NCBI GenBank assembly: GCA_001804025.1 | Contig: MHFC01000010.1 | Span: forward strand, 1-9,536 | DNA length: 9,536 nucleotides | DNA from: Omnitrophica bacterium GWA2_52_8 | GTDB lineage: Bacteria; Omnitrophota; Omnitrophia; Omnitrophales; Aquincolibacteriaceae | Direction of reading: 5' to 3' | Program-made: the position numbers and the translations under genes | Part shown: piece after piece, positions 1-7,300 of the stretch | How the letters are laid out: every line of letters starts with the position of its first letter | Numbering within the stretch: position 1 is the first letter of the stretch | Notes under the pieces: model-generated | Database searches by the model: none | The model's input: the letters and a program-made list of their open reading frames with translations, nothing else | What the model was told of the DNA's origin: nothing

Positions 1-1380
1 GCCGGCTGCACGCGCAAGCGCAAAGGCTTTGATGTTGCCGTCAGTAAGGCTATGCTGATTGGTGGAAGTAATGAGACTGGCAGGGCCGAACAAAACCACA
101 TCGCCGGAGTTCAGGCCTTCTATTTCGCTTACGACAGAAAAATTCGATTCCAGCACCGAAACGGAATCAGCCTCCGGTATCCGGCCTGAAAGCCCATGGC
201 CGATAAGAGTTCCCGTGTCCACGATTTGTGAATGATTGACTGTCTCCGTAATGTTGGTTTGAAGTTTAATATGACGGTTGCGGAAAAAAAGCTGGGTTTT
301 ATCGGAAAGAGTAAAGACAGGAGTCGCGTCGGGTGTGCCTTGGGCCGAAAGGGGGCGTCCGGTACCATCATAGGCAAGCGGAATAAAATCACCCCCTTTG
401 CTTTTAGCGACCAGACGGACGTTGTTTGGGTCGCTCTCGTCAACTGTCCAGCGGCGGTTTTTAACTTTGAGCACAATCCGTCCCGCGGCATTTTGAATAT
501 TAATGTCTTTGCGGTTAATTCCCAGGAGGGCGAGATCCGCCCACTCTTTGTCTTTAAGCGTTATTGTCGAAGCGCTTCGCTTGCCGTCAGGTGACGGATT
601 TTTTAATGTCAGGGTTTTATCCTCTGGATTTTCGGTCAGGACCAGAAAGTGTTTTTCAGGGCCTTTTTGCAGGAGCAAACTGTAGCCGGCATATTTGGCG
701 AAAAGGGTTTTCGGGTCAAAACTTGAAACCGTGACCCGAAAGTTTTTGACACCCGCAGCCGTCACCATGTCCAGCATCGCCTGATCATAGGCCGCTTGCC
801 GTTCCAGAGTATTTACGGCGGATTTTCCGATATTGTTCTTGCTGGAATGCCGGAAAAATCCGCGATTGAAGAGAAGGCCGGCAATGAACAAATTGCGGAT
901 GCTTGCACCCTTAGGTGTTACAGTAGAACCGGCGGCTGAGGCAGTGCCGGCCGACATAATGGCGGCGTTAATCTTGTCCGTATTGCGGATAGACTCCTGC
1001 ATGATTCTTGCAAAGTAAAAAAAATCGGACGATAAATCAACGGCGGGGTCCATAATAGTTTTTCCGATGAAGGGAAGAATGCTTTTAGCCAGTGTGCCGG
1101 CGCTATCGTCCGGGATACGGCCGGCATTGCCCATGAGATAAGCCCGTTTGTCTTCCGACAACATTCCCGAAACAGAGTTTCCCTTATCTCCGGGCGGCGG
1201 GACGATGCCGTACCCGGCCTTATCATAAGCAGTGACCATGACATAACTTCCGCCGCCGTCGTCAAGGTTTCCGACGACGCTCAAAACGCGGGCATTTTGA
1301 CGGAGATCAAGATCTTCCAGGACTCCGGACCAGAGCGTTCCGAACGATGTGCCGCCTGTCAGCGCAATGATCGTGGGGGT
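1..1380 (-). other. CofD/YvcK-like domain (UPF0052 family), cut by window edge
   Basis: Residues 2418-2877 and possibly beyond. Family landmarks occur in the right order: TIIALTGGTSFGTLWSGV (GGT at 2426-2428), VVGNLDDGGGSY (DDGG at 2457-2460), PPPGDKGNS (2478-2486), GASIRNLFIAG (2575-2584; compare GHSLGNL), and a late strand-loop DVVLFGPASLITS (2844-2856; compare the VxGPGSLYTS loop). CofD transfers a phospholactyl group to the deazaflavin Fo; YvcK is a UDP-sugar-binding regulator of carbon metabolism and cell shape. Both are cytosolic. Here the domain lies more than 2,400 residues behind a signal peptide and carries an insertion (2638-2786). The fold call is strong; the function is open. Confidence 0.78.
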
Positions 1381-4300
1381 CTTTTCGTTTGTTTGCGGTA
1401 TTTCGGTTTCCAGCGGGTTGGGAGTATTGAATTTAGGGCGAATTTCTAGAAGCCGGTCAATGGCACTGGGGGCGCCGGGATTTTCGGGCCCGGTTTTTAT
1501 TTGACGTAATTCCTGAAGGATGGTGTTAGATAAACGTTCCAGCAGATATTCCGATCTTTTTTTGCCGCGAATACTGCGGGCGTAGAAATTCCGCAGTTTG
1601 ACAATCTGCCGGGCATAATACGGATTCGTCGTCAGCTCTTCGATATTGGTTGCGATGGCGCCGGCATCGACGGCTTCGGCAATTAAAAGCTCCACCAGTC
1701 CGGCAGTAATTTCCGGGTGAGGCGCTCTTGGCGGAGCCGTCGTGTCGAAACTTGCATTAGGAGGGTTTGTCCGCAGCTGATCGAGCACGCTTAAAAGTTC
1801 CGCCTGCCACGTTTCGCGGTAGGAGTTTGCGAGCAAAGCCCGGACGACATGGCGAAAGCCCAGCAAGTAATCCCGTTCCCGGAGAAGATCGACCAATTTG
1901 GTTATGGCCTGCCCTTCCCTCAGGTGAATGAGGTCCTGACGGATGGCTCCGAAAATCTGTCCTTCCATAACCGTCAGCGGAGGATGCCATTGCGGAGGCC
2001 GGCCCCGGGAAGCTTCGAGCTTGGTTGAAAATTGTATTTGCCGCTGCGGGTCTTTGATGCTGGAAGGAGCGTTTCCGTCATAAGCCAGGGACAAGCGGGA
2101 TGCAGCCGCTTCTTCTCTCTGGAAAGATCGGTCTGCGAGCATGCCGATTAAATTCCATGCGAGGGTTGTGGTCTCCCCGTTTTTCGGATCGATGCTCCAG
2201 AAGCGGTTGATTCTTCTTAAACCGGCGTTTGCAGCATCCGGGTTTTCAAAGTAATGTTCGAATCCTCCTTGACGGAATTGTTGCCGCACGGTTACGACAA
2301 GCTCACGGACAAGGCTTGTTTCAAAAATGGCCGCATTCGCCGAAATTAAAAGGTCCGCCGTTCCGTCCGGAAATTCGTGGATGGCAAAATGAGACTTAAG
2401 ATAGGCCTGCTCCTCGGAAGATAAATTCTTCCAGTTATTTTTCCATGATGACTTTGGCGTCAGCTTGCCCGTCACGGCATCAACGGGACGGATCCAGATT
2501 TTATTGACCGCATCGGCAAGGGATTCCTGCGTAAAAAGCACGCCGTCATCACTGATAAAAAAATAGGGGTGTTCACGGCGAAGCTTTTTGACTTCCAGCA
2601 GCTTTTTAGCAGGAGTCTTTTTGGAGGCGTGAAGCTGCGCCAGAGCAGCCTCCAATTTTACTTGCGCCGCATGAAATTGTAGATAAACGGCATCACCGCT
2701 GACCGGTTTTCCAGAAGCGTCGTCGATGGCAGGCGCCTTGTGAGGGATATGGGCCCAATCGGTGTAAGCAAGCAGAGAGCCTGGATCGTTATTGAGAAAG
2801 AAATTTCCTTTATTTTCGATTTCACCGCCGGACAACTTGGCGCCGGCAACGGCGCTCGCGTCCCGCGCCAGGAGTTCAAGATAGTTAATGAGCGAAGGAT
2901 TGGATAAGTCCGTATCAACGGAAGGCGACATTTCGCCGAAGGCCATCTGCATATATCGTGTTTTCTGTTCGTTTTTTTCCGCAACCTGAACGATATGATT
3001 TCCATGGCCGAAAGACTGGGAATAGAAAACGTCGATGTTTTCCGTGTCGATACCGAGATAACTCCAGACTTTTTCGGGGTCAAGCCATTCAGACTTGATG
3101 ATTTTGGTGGGTTCGCCGCGGGCAAATTGACCGATGGAATCAACAATCCGGAAGGTATGCCCGTCCGCATCAAAACCGGGCTTGTCGGAAGAGCTTTCAA
3201 GATATTGATCACGCACGAGAAGGCCGAGCAGTTTTTCACCGACTACAAGGGCGGGTTTTACATGGGGCGTCCGGTAGGAACCTTCCAGCGTCAGCGCAAG
3301 ATTTGTTTTTTCAAGGCCGGCGCGGACCATCGTCTTGTGGACAAAACTGGAAAAGCGGCTGGCGGCGCCGCCGGCAACCACAACCGGACGGACCCCGAAA
3401 AGCGCACGGAAAGTTCCGGGCTCCTGTTGAATGGCTTCAAGCGTTAGGTTTTTCGCGACCAGCCGTCGATGAATGGTCTTCAAGGCGCCCAAGGCGCGGG
3501 CAAATGCGGCCGGGCGCTGGTCTTGCGGCAGACGCTGGTCTCCGATCAAGTCATGAACGCCCATTAATTCTTTAACCGAAGCAAGCATTTGGGGCGTAAG
3601 CAGGGTTCCATCGTCATCGAGCTTTTGCCCGATAAGGCTTTGTTCGGAATAAGCATCAGCAACAGGGGCGGGTTTCACCGCAAGGGGGGCCGGCGCGAGC
3701 TGATTCCATTCCTGCTGAATCTTATGAGCGAGCCGCCACAAAAAGCGGCTTCTTTCATCTTCCTGGCGGCGGCGCAGCCGGGCTTCGGAATCGATGGCAG
3801 TGTCCCGGCGGAGCAGTTTTTCGCTTTCGCTTGCGGAGACTGCCGGCAGAATCATGGAAGATACAAGAGGCTTGATAGAAATTTCAGCCACGCTTCCATC
3901 CGCATCGTTCTTGTCACGTTGGTCCACGGTCGGGAATTTTGCATTCCCGTGCGGGGTCAGCTCCGTGGACATGCGCGGATAAGTGTTTATGAGTGAGCGG
4001 GGCACCCGGTGTTTATCTCCCACGCGTTCGGTCAGCCGCTCGGTATAATATTCGCCGAGCACCCCGGCCGCCTGGATTTCACCCGCGGCGTCTTCTTTTA
4101 CGTCCCCGATAATCCGGAGCAATTTCTCAACAACGTCTTTTGGCAGGCGGCTCTTTTTTCCGTATTCAGGGAATGTTTCCTTGGTCCACGACCGGCCCTT
4201 TTTTAGGACCCTAAACTTGTGGAGAGTTCCGCTTGAATAAAACACGATGGGATGGGGCGATGAAACTTTTTTCTCTTTAAGGAGCGCGATGAGCGGGTCG

Positions 4301-7300
4301 GCAATATGCTGTTCGAGATACTGGGAAGAATTGTCGCCGAAAAAGACCAGCCGGACGCCGCGCCGGATAAGCGCGACAATATGTTCCGCCGTTTGCCTTC
4401 TGTCCTGCATCAAGCTTTCTTTTTCTAAAACCCATTTACCGTTTTTTGTGGCGGTCTTGACGCTAATCACCACGTCGTCGCCGGAGAAGGCGATGTAAGC
4501 CGGAAGTTTGTTGTCCGGAAGGTTCAGAATTTGCTGAAGCCCCACACGCGTTCCGTCGACTCCCGGGGGAAGTTTTTTGATGCCTTCAATGACATGCTCC
4601 TGCCGTTCATCCACGGCCAGCATAGTCAGGTTCGGGAATTCGGGCGCTAATGTCGAAACAGCGCCGTCGCGGCTTTCGAGCGAGGTGGTCTGGGACCCGA
4701 TGTAAACGCCTTTTTTATTATGCAGTTTGTAATCATTGAGGAAATCTTTCATCGCGTCAGCTTTGGTCGGCATGGGAAACAAAGCAATGTCAACGGTCGT
4801 GAGGCCCCCCTCCCAGATCTGGAGGTTGATGTCCGGCAGGCGCACGGTGACGTTAAGCCGCATGCGTTCCGCGGTGGAAGCCCGGATTTCGGAACGGCGG
4901 AAAACGGCAATAATGTTTTCAACCAGGCGCCGGCGTTCGTCTTTTTGCCGGGCGGTCAACCGGGAGTCCCTGGCGTAACGCGAAACAATCGGAAAAACGG
5001 AAACCTGGGCCGCGCTTCCGTCATCCCACGGATCGCGAGGGTTAACGGTGGGAATGGTTGCGAGATTGCCGTGCGGCGTTTCATTGACCGTGTAGTTGGG
5101 ATAAATGTTGAGGATCCCCTGCCGCGCTTTGTAGCCGCGAGGGGTTTTTTTTGCAAACCGCTGAGTGTAATACCTTCCGAGCAATCCGGTTGCGGCAATG
5201 GAGCCGTCCGCGGCTTCGATTACGCGTCCGATGATGCTGTGGATGGCGGTTACCGTTGCATTGGCTAGACGATGATGGGAACCGTATGTAGGATCATTCA
5301 CAAGCGTTGTTTCCGCGGCGGCAACCTGTAATTTGAATTTCGTGACCATGCCGCTTGTATAAAAGAAAATTTCCTGCAGACCCGTATTCAAAGCCCGGAA
5401 AGCCTCAGCTACGGGATTCCCGACCCGCTGTAAGGTGGCTTTAGAGTCATTGTCGCTGAGGAAAGCAAGCTTAACTCTGCGCGCCATTAATTTTGTCAAA
5501 ACGGCGAGAAGCGCCGGCCTGTCTTCGGCAAGGACTTCTTTAATTTCCCTGCCGTCAGCGATCTTCAAACCGAGCAAGGTGTCATCAATATCAAATCCGA
5601 TAAAGGGCGGCAGCCGGTCATCCGGCAAGGCAAGAATTTCTTCCAGCTTGGCAAGCGTTGCGTCGATCCCCGCGCCGATGCGTTCAATCCCTGCGACCAC
5701 GCCTTCCTGGTTCTGGTCCACGGCAAGAACGCGTACGCCGGAAACGCGCGCCACTTTGGCGTCCCGGTCCTCCGCGGACTGGTTTTGATTGCCAAAATAT
5801 AAACCCAACGGTCTTCCGGCGAGATTGAGCGCCGGGTCCTGTTTAAGCGTTTCGATGAAATCTTCCATGGCAACCGCTTTATCCGGGACCGGGGCCCGGG
5901 TAAAATCGATCGAGTAGTTGCCGCCTTCCCGCACTTCGACGTCCACACCCTCGATGTTAATAACGGCGGACATTTTTTTGTCCGGCGGCGTACGCGCTTC
6001 AGAACGAAGCGTTTGCAAATTTTCTTCAGTCAGGGGCTTGCCTTTTAGTTTGTTGAGCGCCAAAGAAACGGCGGTGGCGCGCGGGTCTCGGGAAAAATGT
6101 TCCGCAACGACAACGCGGTTGTTTGCATCAAGATAAATCACAACGGTTCCGTGCGAAGTGTTTTCAGAATTAATTTCGTAGCTTATGTAGCGGTTTGGCG
6201 CGTAGCCATTCTGCAAGAGATGAATAGATTTGAAGCTTGCGGGCGCGAGAAACTGCATCCGGCGAGGAATGTCATTTCTGTTATTGTCATAGCGAACATT
6301 TTCAAAGACGGCAGTTCCCTGTTGCGGCGCTGCTTCATCGGCGAGCGACCGCACCTCAGCGCGCTTTTGAAGCTTCGGGGCAGCGGTCAGCAGATCGTTT
6401 AATCGATCAGTAAAAAACGCCATGTCAACATTGGATGAAAAAGGGTAAGTTTGATCGGCCGGATCGGTAATATAAAAGGTGTCCGGATGATCCGGGCTTG
6501 TTGCCGCCGAAAAATCAGGCTGACCGATTTTTCCGAGAGCGGCGGTTAATTGGTCGGTAAATGGTTTTAGGGTTTCCGGTTTGCTAAGGAAAGAGTCCCC
6601 GGTCAGAATCTCGTCTTTCATCTGGCGGCCATCAAAGAATTGTAAAACGCCGCCTTCTGATAATGTGACGCTCGGTACTCTTGATTCCGACCGGGTCAGG
6701 AAAGCGGAAAGGGTATCTGAGTCCATCGCGGGCGAAAGGATCTGCCCGCCGGCGGGATCCAGCCATACGGCAGGCCCGCCATTATATAGAAGGCCCCACC
6801 AGCGGTTGCCGATTCTAGAGACTTCCTCCCTGCCGGGGAATTGGCCGAAATAAGAATCCGGCAAAGTGCGCAAATCCCCCTTAACCAAAGCTCCATCACT
6901 TCCGGCAGTGCGCCCAAAACGGTCCAGCCCCCAGGCGATCCGGGCCCCGCTGTTCAGCGGATTGGCGCCAAGGCCTTCGACCATATCGGTTGCGGCGGTT
7001 GCGATATCGACGGGCCGCAGCGTTGCTTTCGCGGAAGCGTTCGAAAGGGTGTCTTCCAGCATAAACTGAAGATAGCGGTCCCTCTCCCCCATTTCCGAAA
7101 CCGCCGGCAGGACGAGCGCATAGTTATAATCCCGGTTTTCGAAAAATTGCCGGAACGGCGCCGCATGAAACCCGCCGGTGATGACGGCCGCTTTTGTCTT
7201 TCCCGTTTCTTTAAGAATTTTTTCGATGTTTTCGAACATGCCGCGGTCCCGCGCCTTGGCCCCGCGGTAAAAATCCAGCGCGGCATCAAAAAGCGCATCC

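Noticed and set aside
2995..3447. Plus-strand open frame of 150 codons
   Set aside because: Antisense to the AGGAASRF-type region of the giant protein; no independent support.
4720..5268. Plus-strand open frame of 182 codons
   Set aside because: Antisense to HAD units 1 and 2, where the minus-strand repeat alignment proves which strand is coding.
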